The position numbers and the translations under genes are program-made. Shown here in pieces: positions 33,347 through 41,003 of a DNA stretch of 64,000 nt. Source of the DNA: Streptomyces sp. NBC_00414 (GTDB taxonomy: Bacteria > Actinomycetota > Actinomycetes > Streptomycetales > Streptomycetaceae); assembly GCF_036038375.1 (NCBI RefSeq), contig NZ_CP107935.1, forward strand, positions 1,922,001 to 1,986,000, read 5' to 3'. Below the pieces are notes generated by a model. The model did not search any database, was not told where the DNA came from, and was given only the letters and a program-made list of their open reading frames with translations. Each line of letters starts with the position of its first letter. Position 1 is the stretch's first letter.

Positions 33347-34240
33347 TCAGATGACGGGTGGTCGGCCCAGTCGGGTCAGGCGCCACACCGTACGCCACTT
33401 CATGGGGCGCCGGGGCCCGCACGGGCTGGTCCAGCCCTCCTTGAAACCGCCGAACCAGGCCTTCAGGGCCGGGCGCGAGGGGCGGCGGGCGAGCGTGAGC
33501 AGCATCCACACGCCGAGGTACACCGGGACCAGCGGGGCGGGCAGGTTGCGGCGGGCGAGCCAGACGCGGTTGCGGGCGACCATCCGGTGGTAGACCGCGT
33601 GCCGCGAGGGTGCGGTCGTGGGGTGGTTGAGCACCATGTCCGAGCGGTAGTCGATCATCCAGCCCGCGTCGAGGGCCCGCCATGCGAGGTCGGTCTCCTC
33701 GTGGGCGTAGAAGAACTCGTCGGGAAGCCCGCCGACCTCGGCGAGCACCTTCGTACGGACGGCGTTGGCACCGCCGAGGAAGGTGGTCACGCGGGAGTTG
33801 CGCATCGGGTCGGAGGCGCGCAGCCGTGGCACGTGGCGGCGCTGGGTGATCCCGGTCTCGGGGTCGGCGATGCGGAAGCTGACGATGCCCAGCTCCGGGT
33901 CGGCCGCGAAGGCCTGCCGGCAGAGCTCGGCGGTGTCGTGGCGGGCCAGGAGGCCGTCGTCGTCCAGGAAGAGCAGGACGTCCACGTCGGTGCCGCCGGG
34001 GCCGAACGCCTCGATGCCGACGTTGCGGCCGCCGGGGATGCCGAGGTTCTCGGGCAGTTCGACCGTGCGGACGCCTGGTATGGAACCGGTGACGTCCGGG
34101 ACGGGCGAGCCGTTGCCGACCACGACCACCTCGACCGGGTCGCCGTCCTGCTTGGCGACCGAGTCGAGGAGGGCACGGAGCTCGTCGGGTCGGTTGCCCA
34201 TGGTGATGATCACCGCGCCGACCTTCGTGGCCGTGCTCAC
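33347..34240 (-). CDS. Family 2 glycosyltransferase
   Basis: A 297-residue GT-A fold glycosyltransferase resembling rhamnosyl- and galactofuranosyl-transferases. It has VGAVIITMGNRPDELRALLD, NLGIPGGRNVGIEAFG, the metal motif LLFLDDDGLL, and FFYAHEETDLAWRALDAGW (catalytic-base ED region). No transmembrane helix is clear except a short hydrophobic stretch near residue 240. GTG 34240 overlaps the stop of the CDP-alcohol transferase gene (GTGA). It likely adds a sugar, possibly the first decoration or linkage unit, to the product of this locus. Confidence 0.9.
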   Translation of the reverse strand: MSTATKVGAVIITMGNRPDELRALLDSVAKQDGDPVEVVVVGNGSPVPDVTGSIPGVRTVELPENLGIPGGRNVGIEAFGPGGTDVDVLLFLDDDGLLARHDTAELCRQAFAADPELGIVSFRIADPETGITQRRHVPRLRASDPMRNSRVTTFLGGANAVRTKVLAEVGGLPDEFFYAHEETDLAWRALDAGWMIDYRSDMVLNHPTTAPSRHAVYHRMVARNRVWLARRNLPAPLVPVYLGVWMLLTLARRPSRPALKAWFGGFKEGWTSPCGPRRPMKWRTVWRLTRLGRPPVI

Positions 34241-35016
34241 TTCAGCCTGCTCGAAGCGAGGATGGACACCAGGTGCAGCACGGTCTGCAGCATGGCGATG
34301 CCGGCCAGCACCGCGACGCCGAGCCGCGAGAAGAACAGGTCGTCCCTGACCGTGTCCAGGACCGCGAGGACCAGGATCAGCAGAGAGGCCTCGATACCGA
34401 GGACGAGCCGGTGGAACTTCAGCGCGCCCGCGGCCCGACGGGCCAGCGCCATGCCGGAGGAGCGCGGCTCGGACGCCGACTCCTGGACCGGCTCCTTGCC
34501 GGTCTGGTGCCGGGCGACACCGACGAGGTCGGTCTCGGACTTGATCAGGACCGCGCCGAGGGCGGCCAGGGTGCCGAGGAACGCCCACAGCCAGTCGATC
34601 CGCCCGGTGCCCCACAGGTCCGCGGCACGCAGGCCGAAGCCGACCAGCACCGCGGCGTCGCACAGGTAGGCGGCGACGCGGTCGACGTACACCCCGGTCA
34701 TCGAGTACTGCTTGCGCCAGCGGGCGATCTCGCCGTCGACGCAGTCGAACAGCAGGTACAGCTGGACCATCAGTACGCCGAGCAGGGCACCCGGGATGCC
34801 GGGCACCAGCAGGGCCGGGGCGGCGAGCACGCCGAAGACGGTCATCACGTAGGTCAGCTGGTTGGGCGTGACCTTGGTGTTCACCAGGTGCCGGTCGATG
34901 CGCAGCGAGATCTCGCGCATGTAGAGCCGGCCTCCCCAGTGCTCGCCGCTCCGCCGGTCCTTCACACCCGGGGGGTGCACGACCGGGCGGAGTTCAGCTA
35001 CCGATGGCTTTTGCAT
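34237..35016 (-). CDS. CDP-alcohol phosphatidyltransferase-family protein (variant active site)
   Basis: A 259-residue membrane protein of the CDP-alcohol phosphotransferase family, which moves a phospho-alcohol from a CDP-activated donor to an alcohol acceptor. The motif DCVDGEIARWRKQYSMTG then VYVDRVAAYLCD is clear, but the position of the fourth conserved Asp (four residues after the third) is Ala; a nearby Asp lies four residues later. About five hydrophobic helices surround it. ATG 35016 lies within the end of the dehydrogenase gene (23-base overlap). The context points to a polyol-phosphate transferase for a surface polymer. Confidence 0.88.
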   Translation of the reverse strand: MQKPSVAELRPVVHPPGVKDRRSGEHWGGRLYMREISLRIDRHLVNTKVTPNQLTYVMTVFGVLAAPALLVPGIPGALLGVLMVQLYLLFDCVDGEIARWRKQYSMTGVYVDRVAAYLCDAAVLVGFGLRAADLWGTGRIDWLWAFLGTLAALGAVLIKSETDLVGVARHQTGKEPVQESASEPRSSGMALARRAAGALKFHRLVLGIEASLLILVLAVLDTVRDDLFFSRLGVAVLAGIAMLQTVLHLVSILASSRLK

Positions 35017-36055
35017 AGTCGGCGTATGCGTCCCTGATCTGGTCGGTGGAGAGAGCGAGGTGTTCGAGGATGGTGTAGCGGCCCGGCCTGGTCGACGGAG
35101 CGAACTCCACGACCTGGACGAACTCGTCCGGGGTGAAGCCGATCTCCTCCGGCAGCACGGGCAGTCCGTGGCGCTGCAGGACCTCGGCCATGTACGCCGA
35201 CTCCTCACGGGCACCGCGCAGGTGCATCGCGAAGGCCGCGCCCAGACCGCACTGCTCGCCGTGGCTGGCGGCGCGCTTGGGGAAGAGCAGGTCGAAGGCG
35301 TGGTTGATCTCGTGGCAGGCGCCGGACGCCGGACGCGAGTCGCCCGCCACCGACATGGAGATGCCGGTGAGGACCAGGCCCTCGGCGAGCACCTGGAGGA
35401 AGGCGTCGTCGCCGACGCCGCCCGGGTGCCGCAGCACGGCCTCGCCGGCCTGGCGGGCCATCGCGGCGGCGAGGCCGTCGATCTGCTCGCCCTTCTCCCG
35501 GTTTGCCAGCTCCCAGTCCGCGACCGCGGAGATGTTGGACAGGGCGTCGCCGATGCCGGAGCGCACGAAGCGGACCGGGGCCTCACGGATCACGTCGAGG
35601 TCGATGACGACGGCGATCGGGTTCGGCACACCGTACGAGCCGCGGCCCGCGTCGTTGTCGAGGGTCGCGACCGGGGAGCACAGACCGTCGTGCGAGAGGT
35701 TCGTCGCGACGGCGACCAGCGGGAGGCCGATCCTGGCCGCGGCGAACTTCGCGCAGTCGATGATCTTGCCGCCGCCGAGGCCCACGACAGCGTCGTAGCG
35801 CCCCTTCTTCATGGCGTCGGCGAGCTTGATCGCCTCGTCCAGGGTGCCGCCGCCGACCTCGAACCAGTCGGCGCCCGGCATCGCCGGGGTCAGCCGCTCG
35901 CGCAGCTTGGCGCCCGAGCCGCCGCTGATCGCGACGGCCAGCTTGCCGGAGTGCGAGATGCGCTGGTCGGCGAGGACCGCCGACAGGTCGTCCAGGGCAC
36001 CCGGACGGATGTCGACGACGACCGGCGAGGGGATGAGCCTCGTCAGTACTGGCAC
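34994..36055 (-). CDS. Glycerol-1-phosphate dehydrogenase-like enzyme (EgsA/AraM family)
   Basis: A 353-residue iron-containing-alcohol-dehydrogenase-superfamily protein close to the EgsA/AraM sn-glycerol-1-phosphate dehydrogenase group. It shows VGLGGGKIIDCAKFAA (NAD site), TNLSHDGLCSPVA (substrate loop), GIGDALSNISAVADWELA (metal Asp), GACHEINHAFD (metal His) and SHGEQCGLGAA (second metal His). The predicted reaction is reduction of dihydroxyacetone phosphate, or a similar keto-phosphate, to the sn-1 polyol phosphate. GTG 36055 overlaps the nucleotidyltransferase gene by 13 bases. The product would feed that enzyme; substrate identity is inferred. Confidence 0.85.
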   Translation of the reverse strand: MPVLTRLIPSPVVVDIRPGALDDLSAVLADQRISHSGKLAVAISGGSGAKLRERLTPAMPGADWFEVGGGTLDEAIKLADAMKKGRYDAVVGLGGGKIIDCAKFAAARIGLPLVAVATNLSHDGLCSPVATLDNDAGRGSYGVPNPIAVVIDLDVIREAPVRFVRSGIGDALSNISAVADWELANREKGEQIDGLAAAMARQAGEAVLRHPGGVGDDAFLQVLAEGLVLTGISMSVAGDSRPASGACHEINHAFDLLFPKRAASHGEQCGLGAAFAMHLRGAREESAYMAEVLQRHGLPVLPEEIGFTPDEFVQVVEFAPSTRPGRYTILEHLALSTDQIRDAYADYAKAIGS

Positions 36056-36795
36056 GCGATCTCACGTCCCTTGGCGAGGTCTTCGTGGTTGTCGATCTCG
36101 ACCCACTTGACGTCGCCGATGGGGGCCACGTCGATACGGAAGCCGCGGTTCACGAGCTCCTGGTAGCCGTGCTCGTAGAACTGCTGCGGGTCCGTCTCGA
36201 AGACCGTCTTGAGGGCGTCGGCCAGCTCGTCGGCCGCGTCGCCCTCGATGAGGGTCACGCCGATGTACTCACCGGTCGCCTCGGCGGGGTCCATCAGCTT
36301 GGTGATCTTCGTCATGTCGCCCTCGGGGCCGACGACGACCTTCATCTCCTCGTCGGCGAGGGACTTCACCGTGTCGAGGGCGAGGATGATCTTCTTGCCG
36401 TCGCCGCGGGCGGCGAGCAGGGTCTTCTCGACGGAGACCGGGTGCACGGTGTCGCCGTTGGCGAGGATCACCGAGTGCTTGATCGCGTCACGGCCGCACC
36501 ACAGGGAGTAGGCGTTGTTCCACTCCTCGGCCTTGTCGTTGTCGATCAGCGTGATCTTGACGCCGTACTTCTGCTCCAGCGCCTCGCGGCGCTCGTAGAC
36601 GGCTTCCTTGCGGTAACCGACGATGACGGCGACCTCGGTCAGGCCGATCTCGGCGAAGTTGCCGAGGGTGAGGTCGAGAACCGTGATGCTGTCCTCGTCG
36701 CCTTCGGGTCCCACCGGCACCAGAGCCTTGGGCAGGGTGTCGGTGTAGGGGCGCAGACGCCGTCCGGCGCCGGCAGCCAGCACGAGGCCGATCAT
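36043..36795 (-). CDS. CTP-type sugar/polyol-phosphate nucleotidyltransferase
   Basis: A 250-residue nucleotidyltransferase with the N-terminal signature IGLVLAAGAGRRLRPYTDTL followed by PKALVPVG. The mid-domain has EWNNAYSLWCGRD and VILANGDTVHP with the metal-binding Asp. The pattern matches phosphocholine/inositol-phosphate cytidylyltransferases more than glucose-1-phosphate thymidylyltransferases. Its ATG overlaps the stop of the large CDP-alcohol transferase gene (ATGA). It probably makes a CDP-polyol from the product of the adjacent dehydrogenase; the nucleotide and the alcohol remain unproven. Confidence 0.88.
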   Translation of the reverse strand: MIGLVLAAGAGRRLRPYTDTLPKALVPVGPEGDEDSITVLDLTLGNFAEIGLTEVAVIVGYRKEAVYERREALEQKYGVKITLIDNDKAEEWNNAYSLWCGRDAIKHSVILANGDTVHPVSVEKTLLAARGDGKKIILALDTVKSLADEEMKVVVGPEGDMTKITKLMDPAEATGEYIGVTLIEGDAADELADALKTVFETDPQQFYEHGYQELVNRGFRIDVAPIGDVKWVEIDNHEDLAKGREIACQY

Positions 36796-38603
36796 GCGGG
36801 TTCTCCTTCATCGTGTACGGCGGGTGCGCCGCGCTTATGGGCGGTCACCCAGTAGCGGATGCTCTCGAAGAGCACCACCAGTGCCACGGCCACGGCGAGA
36901 GCCGTGAGCGCGACCTTGAAATCTGAGGCGGTGAGCAGCGCGGCCAGGACGGTGACCAGCAGCGTCCTGCCTTCGTGCCCGCCGATCGCCCGCACCAGCC
37001 AGTGCGGGGGCGCGCCGGCGTTGCCGCGGATGCGGTACACCGTGTCGTAGTGATGGTAGGCGACCGCGGCCACCAGCCCGAAAGCTGCCGGAAGGGCGCC
37101 GTTCACATCGGCTTTCGCCGCCAGGATCAGTACGGTGCCGTATTCGGCGGCGCGCAGCAGCGGCGGGACCAGCCAGTCCAGGGCCCCTCCCAGGGGCTGC
37201 GCGACGGCGGCACCCGAGGTCAGCACGTACAGCGCGGCGGCGAGGACGGGCCACCAGCTGCCGTAGCCGGCGGTCCAGGCCGCGGCGACGAGGAGGGCGG
37301 CGCCGGGCAGCACGATCAGCAGACGCGAGCCGGCCGGCGGCCGGGCGGGCAGCTTGCGCAGCACGGTGGCGCACACCTCGGCGAGCGGGCCCGAGTCGGT
37401 GAGGTCCGCGAGCGCCCGGGTGGCCCGCTCCGTGCGGGTGGCCCTGCGGGTCAGCGAGCGCAGCACGCGGCCCGCGGTGGTGTAGCACGCGGCGAACGCG
37501 CAGCCGATCAGCAGCACGTAGAAGGTGATCCGGGGCGTGGTGAGCGCAGTAAGTACCGCGATCATCGCCCAGCGCTCGCCGATGGGCAGGACGATCATCC
37601 GGCGCAGCCACACCGTCCACCCGACACTGTCGAGCTTGCCCGAAAGGGCCGCGGTGGGGCTGGTGTTGGCGGCCGTGCTGTCGACGTTCGCCTCGTTGAA
37701 GGAGAAGTCGACGACGTGCCGGCAGGTCTGCAGGACCATCGCGCCGAGGGCCAGCGCCCAGACGTCGTCGCCACCGCGGGCGGCGCCGAGGGCGAGGCCC
37801 GCGTAGTAGGCGTACTCCTTGGCGCGGTCGAAGGTCGCGTCGAGCCAGGCGCCGAGCGTGGAGTACTGCAGGGAGTAGCGGGCGAGCTGGCCGTCCGTGC
37901 AGTCGAGGACGAAGGAGAGGAGGAGGAGCAGTCCCGCGGCGACGAAGCCGCCCCGGGTGCCCGTCGCCGCGCAGCCGGCCGCGATCAGCGCGGTGACCAG
38001 CGACGCCGTGGTGACCTGGTTCGGGGTCATGCCGCGGCGGGCACACCAGCGGGCGAGGTAGCGGGAGTACGGGCTGACGCAGTACGTGGTGAAGAACCCG
38101 TCACGGGACTTCACGGCGGTACGCAGCCGGATCGCCTCGTCGTCCACGGAGGCGACGGACTGCCGCGCCTCGTTGCGGGCCTGCGGGTCCCTGGGGACCT
38201 CGGCGACGAGTTCGCCCAGCTCGGGGCGGTGCAGATCGGTGTCGAGGGTCTCCGCGACCCGGTCGGCGACGATGCCGACCACCACGGAGCCGTTCGACGC
38301 CTCCGAGGAGGCGGTGCGCAGCGCCCGGGCCAGCGCCGGACGCGCCGCGGACTTGGCGGTGACGGCGCCGGGGATCGCGGCGGCGTCGAAGCGGGGGTCG
38401 GTCAGGCCGAGTCGCAGCGCGTGGACGTGCCCCACGAAGCGGGCGTCGACGACCGCCACCCGCTGGTCCGCGGGGACGGCGGCGAGGAGCGTCTCGGCGT
38501 CGGCCGCGTCGGTGGCGGCCCGCACGTCGAAGCCGAGGGACCGCAGATCGCCTTCGAGCGACGACCCGGGGACCGGCTGACCGGTGAGGATGGCGGTCGA
38601 CAG
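36792..38603 (-). CDS. Large DUF5941/CDP-alcohol phosphotransferase membrane protein (CTG start)
   Basis: A protein of about 603 residues. The N-terminal ~150 residues form a soluble domain (STAILTGQPVPGS..., VAVVDARFVGHVHALRLG). A central CDP-alcohol phosphotransferase domain has VLDCTDGQLARYSLQYSTLG then AWLDATFDRAKE, with all four Asp residues. A C-terminal membrane region of the DUF5941 type follows. The earliest GTG is at 38525, but family-like coding sequence continues 26 codons upstream with high third-position GC. It stops at a CTG (38603) nine bases after GAGGAG and three codons after an in-frame TGA, so a CTG start is likely. First gene of the locus, downstream of a PHO-box-like repeat. 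Confidence 0.85.
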   Translation of the reverse strand: MSTAILTGQPVPGSSLEGDLRSLGFDVRAATDAADAETLLAAVPADQRVAVVDARFVGHVHALRLGLTDPRFDAAAIPGAVTAKSAARPALARALRTASSEASNGSVVVGIVADRVAETLDTDLHRPELGELVAEVPRDPQARNEARQSVASVDDEAIRLRTAVKSRDGFFTTYCVSPYSRYLARWCARRGMTPNQVTTASLVTALIAAGCAATGTRGGFVAAGLLLLLSFVLDCTDGQLARYSLQYSTLGAWLDATFDRAKEYAYYAGLALGAARGGDDVWALALGAMVLQTCRHVVDFSFNEANVDSTAANTSPTAALSGKLDSVGWTVWLRRMIVLPIGERWAMIAVLTALTTPRITFYVLLIGCAFAACYTTAGRVLRSLTRRATRTERATRALADLTDSGPLAEVCATVLRKLPARPPAGSRLLIVLPGAALLVAAAWTAGYGSWWPVLAAALYVLTSGAAVAQPLGGALDWLVPPLLRAAEYGTVLILAAKADVNGALPAAFGLVAAVAYHHYDTVYRIRGNAGAPPHWLVRAIGGHEGRTLLVTVLAALLTASDFKVALTALAVAVALVVLFESIRYWVTAHKRGAPAVHDEGEPA

Positions 38604-38722
38604 ACGAACTCACTCCTCTGGGTTCCGGCGTGCACGACGCCGGGCAGGTGCGTGGTGGGGGTGCGGCCCTGGGACGGCCGGGCGGCATGTCGGCAGAGGC
38701 TATCGGATGATGGGAAGCGGCC
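38604..38722. other. Intergenic region between the CDP-alcohol operon and the PHO-box-like repeat
   Basis: No gene is supported. It carries the leader of the minus-strand operon, including the GAGGAG at 38613-38618, and a GC-rich tract. Confidence 0.4.
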
Positions 38723-38744
38723 GTTCACCGCCCGTTCACGGTCC
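38723..38744. promoter_or_regulatory. PHO-box-like direct repeat (two 11-nt units)
   Basis: Two exactly adjacent 11-base units, GTTCACCGCCC (38723-38733) and GTTCACGGTCC (38734-38744), match the Streptomyces PhoP direct-repeat design (GTTCACC core, 11-base period). They lie in the divergent region between the CDP-alcohol operon (start 38603) and the galE-like gene (start 38911), so either or both could be controlled by phosphate. Confidence 0.65.
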
Positions 38745-38896
38745 GATCAACACGTTCTGATCGGCGCGTCCGCCGCGATCATCATCGTGGATCCGGGCCC
38801 CGGCCCACAAACCACGGCCTATTCCGGCGCAATTCAGGGCACGGCCCGCGTCCTGTGTGCGGAGCACATGTGCGTTCCGGCCGGAGCGGACCGGCA

Positions 38897-38902
38897 TAGG
38901 GT
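38897..38902 (+). promoter_or_regulatory. -10 element of a probable leaderless promoter (galE-like)
   Basis: TAGGGT ends eight bases before the ATG at 38911. There is no Shine-Dalgarno sequence, so the mRNA probably begins at or next to the start codon. Confidence 0.45.
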
Positions 38903-38910
38903 GGGCGTCC

Positions 38911-39906
38911 ATGACATGGCTGATCACAGGTGGGGCCGGATACATCGGGGCGCATGTGGCGCGCGCCATGGCCGAGGCAGGGGAGCGCGTGCTCGCGCTG
39001 GACGACCTCTCGGCCGGGGTTCCCGCGCGGCTGCCCGACGGTATTCCGCTGGTCCAGGGCTCGTCGCTGGACGGGGAGTTGCTCAAGCGGGTCTTCGCCG
39101 AGCACGCGGTGACGGGTGTGGTGCACCTGGCCGCGCGCAAGCAGGTCGGTGAGTCGGTGGCCCAGCCCACGCGCTACTACCAGGAGAACCTCGGAGGGCT
39201 CGCGACTCTCCTGGACGCGGTCGCCGGGGCGGGGGTGCGGCGGTTCCTCTTCTCCTCGTCCGCGGCCGTGTACGGCAACCCGGATGTGGACCTCATCACG
39301 GAGGACACCCCGTGCGCCCCGATGAGTCCCTACGGCGAGACGAAGCTCGCGGGTGAGTGGCTGGTGCGGGCCGCCGGCCGGGCGCACGGCATCGACACGG
39401 TGTGCCTGCGCTACTTCAACGTGGCGGGCGCCGCCGCGCCGGAGCTGGCGGACACCGGTGTCTTCAACGTGGTCCCGATGGTCTTCGACCGGCTCACGCG
39501 CGACGAGGCGCCCCGGATCTTCGGCGACGACTATCCGACGCCGGACGGCACCTGCGTACGCGACTACATCCATGTCGCCGATCTCGCCGAGGCGCATCTC
39601 GCGGCGGCCCGGCGGCTGGCCGCCTCGGACGCCCCGGGCGGGCCGGGCGGGCCGGGCGACGCGGCCGATCTGACGGTGAACATCGGCCGTGGCGAAGGTG
39701 TCTCGGTGCGTGAACTGCTGACGCTCATCGGGGAGGTCACCGGCGACACCCGTGAGGTGCTCGTCGAGCCGCGCCGCCCGGGTGACGCGCCGCGCGCGGT
39801 CGCCTCGGCCGCGCTGGCCGCCGAGGAACTGGGCTGGAGCGCGCGGCGCGGGGTGCGCGAGATGGTCGAATCGGCATGGCAGGGCTGGCAGCTGCACCAC
39901 TCGTGA
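38911..39906 (+). CDS. galE: UDP-glucose 4-epimerase family protein
   Basis: A 331-residue extended short-chain dehydrogenase of the UDP-glucose 4-epimerase type, which interconverts UDP-glucose and UDP-galactose (or the acetamido forms). The NAD motif is TGGAGYIGAHVA at residues 6-17, the active-site pair is SSSAAVYG and YGETK, and the sugar-binding end has LRYFNVAGA and TCVRDYIHVADLA. ATG 38911 is used, with a -10-like TAGGGT directly before it. A Gly/Pro insertion (GGPGGPGD) lies near residue 250. Divergent from the CDP-alcohol locus, it may supply galactose or galactosamine nucleotides to it. Confidence 0.9.
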   Translation: MTWLITGGAGYIGAHVARAMAEAGERVLALDDLSAGVPARLPDGIPLVQGSSLDGELLKRVFAEHAVTGVVHLAARKQVGESVAQPTRYYQENLGGLATLLDAVAGAGVRRFLFSSSAAVYGNPDVDLITEDTPCAPMSPYGETKLAGEWLVRAAGRAHGIDTVCLRYFNVAGAAAPELADTGVFNVVPMVFDRLTRDEAPRIFGDDYPTPDGTCVRDYIHVADLAEAHLAAARRLAASDAPGGPGGPGDAADLTVNIGRGEGVSVRELLTLIGEVTGDTREVLVEPRRPGDAPRAVASAALAAEELGWSARRGVREMVESAWQGWQLHHS

Positions 39907-39917
39907 CGGTCCTGGCG

Positions 39918-39936
39918 GCTCCCCGGCCCGGGGAGC
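39918..39936 (+). terminator. Hairpin after the galE-like gene
   Basis: GCTCCCCGG and CCGGGGAGC form a perfect 9-bp inverted repeat separated by one base, 11 bases after the galE stop. The real loop would open a pair or two. Confidence 0.55.
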
Positions 39937-40303
39937 TCCGGTACCGGCACGGGCACAGGCGCCTTGGACGGACCGGCGTACGCCCGGTGGCGGAGGCGCC
40001 CCGTACGGGTGAGGGCCGGTCGGCGGGCCCGGCGCACCGATGTCGGGCTACGGCGTACGGCCCGGTTTCCCACAGCGGGTGAACAGGCGGGTGAAGTGGC
40101 GATGGATCCCGTTCTGGACGGTTCCATGCCGGTAGCGGCGGGAACGATCAGGTGTCCGGCCCCTTTCGGCGTCCGGCCGGTTCGGGGCGCGATGTCCGGT
40201 TCGGCCGCGCGGCGGAACCGGACGTGCGGGACCCCGCGTGGTGCCGGGAGTGCCGGTTCGGTACGGCAGACTTGGGGCTTGAAGACCGATGCGAAGGATG
40301 GGT
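39937..40303. other. Intergenic region before idi
   Basis: About 370 bases in which I see no convincing gene. The reading frames present lack start sites and family features. It probably contains the idi promoter; AAGGA at 40294-40298 is the idi Shine-Dalgarno. Several CCGGTTCGG-like patches are only simple GC-rich sequence. Confidence 0.4.
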
Positions 40304-40897
40304 ATGCCGATCACTCCTGCCACCGCGACGAACAGTTCGTCGAACGGCACCGCTGAAGCCATCTTGCTCGAACTGGTCGACGAGGACGGCACCACGATCG
40401 GCACGGCGGAGAAGCTCACGGCCCATCAGCCACCCGGGCAACTGCACCGGGCGTTCTCCGTCTTCCTCTTCGACGAGCGGGGCCGGCTGCTGCTGCAGCA
40501 GCGGGCGCTGGGCAAGTACCACTCCCCCGGTGTCTGGTCCAACACGTGCTGTGGCCACCCGTATCCCGGTGAGGCGCCCTTCGCGGCGGCCGCGCGCCGG
40601 ACGTACGAGGAGCTGGGGGTCTCGCCGTCGCTCCTCGCCGAGGCGGGCACGGTCCGCTACAACCACCCGGACCCGGAGTCGGGTCTCGTGGAGCAGGAGT
40701 TCAACCACCTGTTCGTCGGGATGGTGCAGTCGGCTCTGCGGCCGGACCCCGAGGAGGTCGGGTCGACGGTGTTCGTGAGTGCGGGCGAGCTGGCCGAGCG
40801 GCATGCGAAGGACCCGTTCTCGGCGTGGTTCATGACCGTGCTGGACTCGGCCCGGCCGGCGATCCGGGAACTGACCGGGGATTCCGCGGGCTGGTGA
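40304..40897 (+). CDS. idi: Isopentenyl-diphosphate delta-isomerase, type I
   Basis: A 197-residue Nudix-fold enzyme that interconverts IPP and DMAPP. The catalytic Cys lies in SNTCCGHPYPGE (residue 82 or 83), the Nudix-like helix is AARRTYEELGV, and the later acidic pair is in EQEFNHLFVG. His residues near 40-50 (HQPPGQLHRAF) provide metal ligands. ATG 40304 has AAGGA five bases upstream. It supplies the allylic starter for the prenyl diphosphate synthase of the hopanoid operon and other isoprenoids. Confidence 0.94.
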   Translation: MPITPATATNSSSNGTAEAILLELVDEDGTTIGTAEKLTAHQPPGQLHRAFSVFLFDERGRLLLQQRALGKYHSPGVWSNTCCGHPYPGEAPFAAAARRTYEELGVSPSLLAEAGTVRYNHPDPESGLVEQEFNHLFVGMVQSALRPDPEEVGSTVFVSAGELAERHAKDPFSAWFMTVLDSARPAIRELTGDSAGW

Positions 40898-40944
40898 GAG
40901 CCGGTCCGTGATCTCCGGGTGGTGTGGTCCGCGGGTCCGTCGGG

Positions 40945-40985
40945 ACCGGTCGCGCGGTTCCCCGCGCCCCTCCACGGGGCGCGGC
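40945..40985. repeat. Single degenerate copy of the GC-rich intergenic repeat
   Basis: CGCGCGGTTCCCCGCGCCCCT is followed by CCACGGGGCGCGG, which can pair with it as a hairpin. It lies between the convergent idi and RsbW-like genes and probably terminates both. Confidence 0.6.
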
Positions 40986-41003
40986 TCATTTCCCCGTGGC
41001 CGC

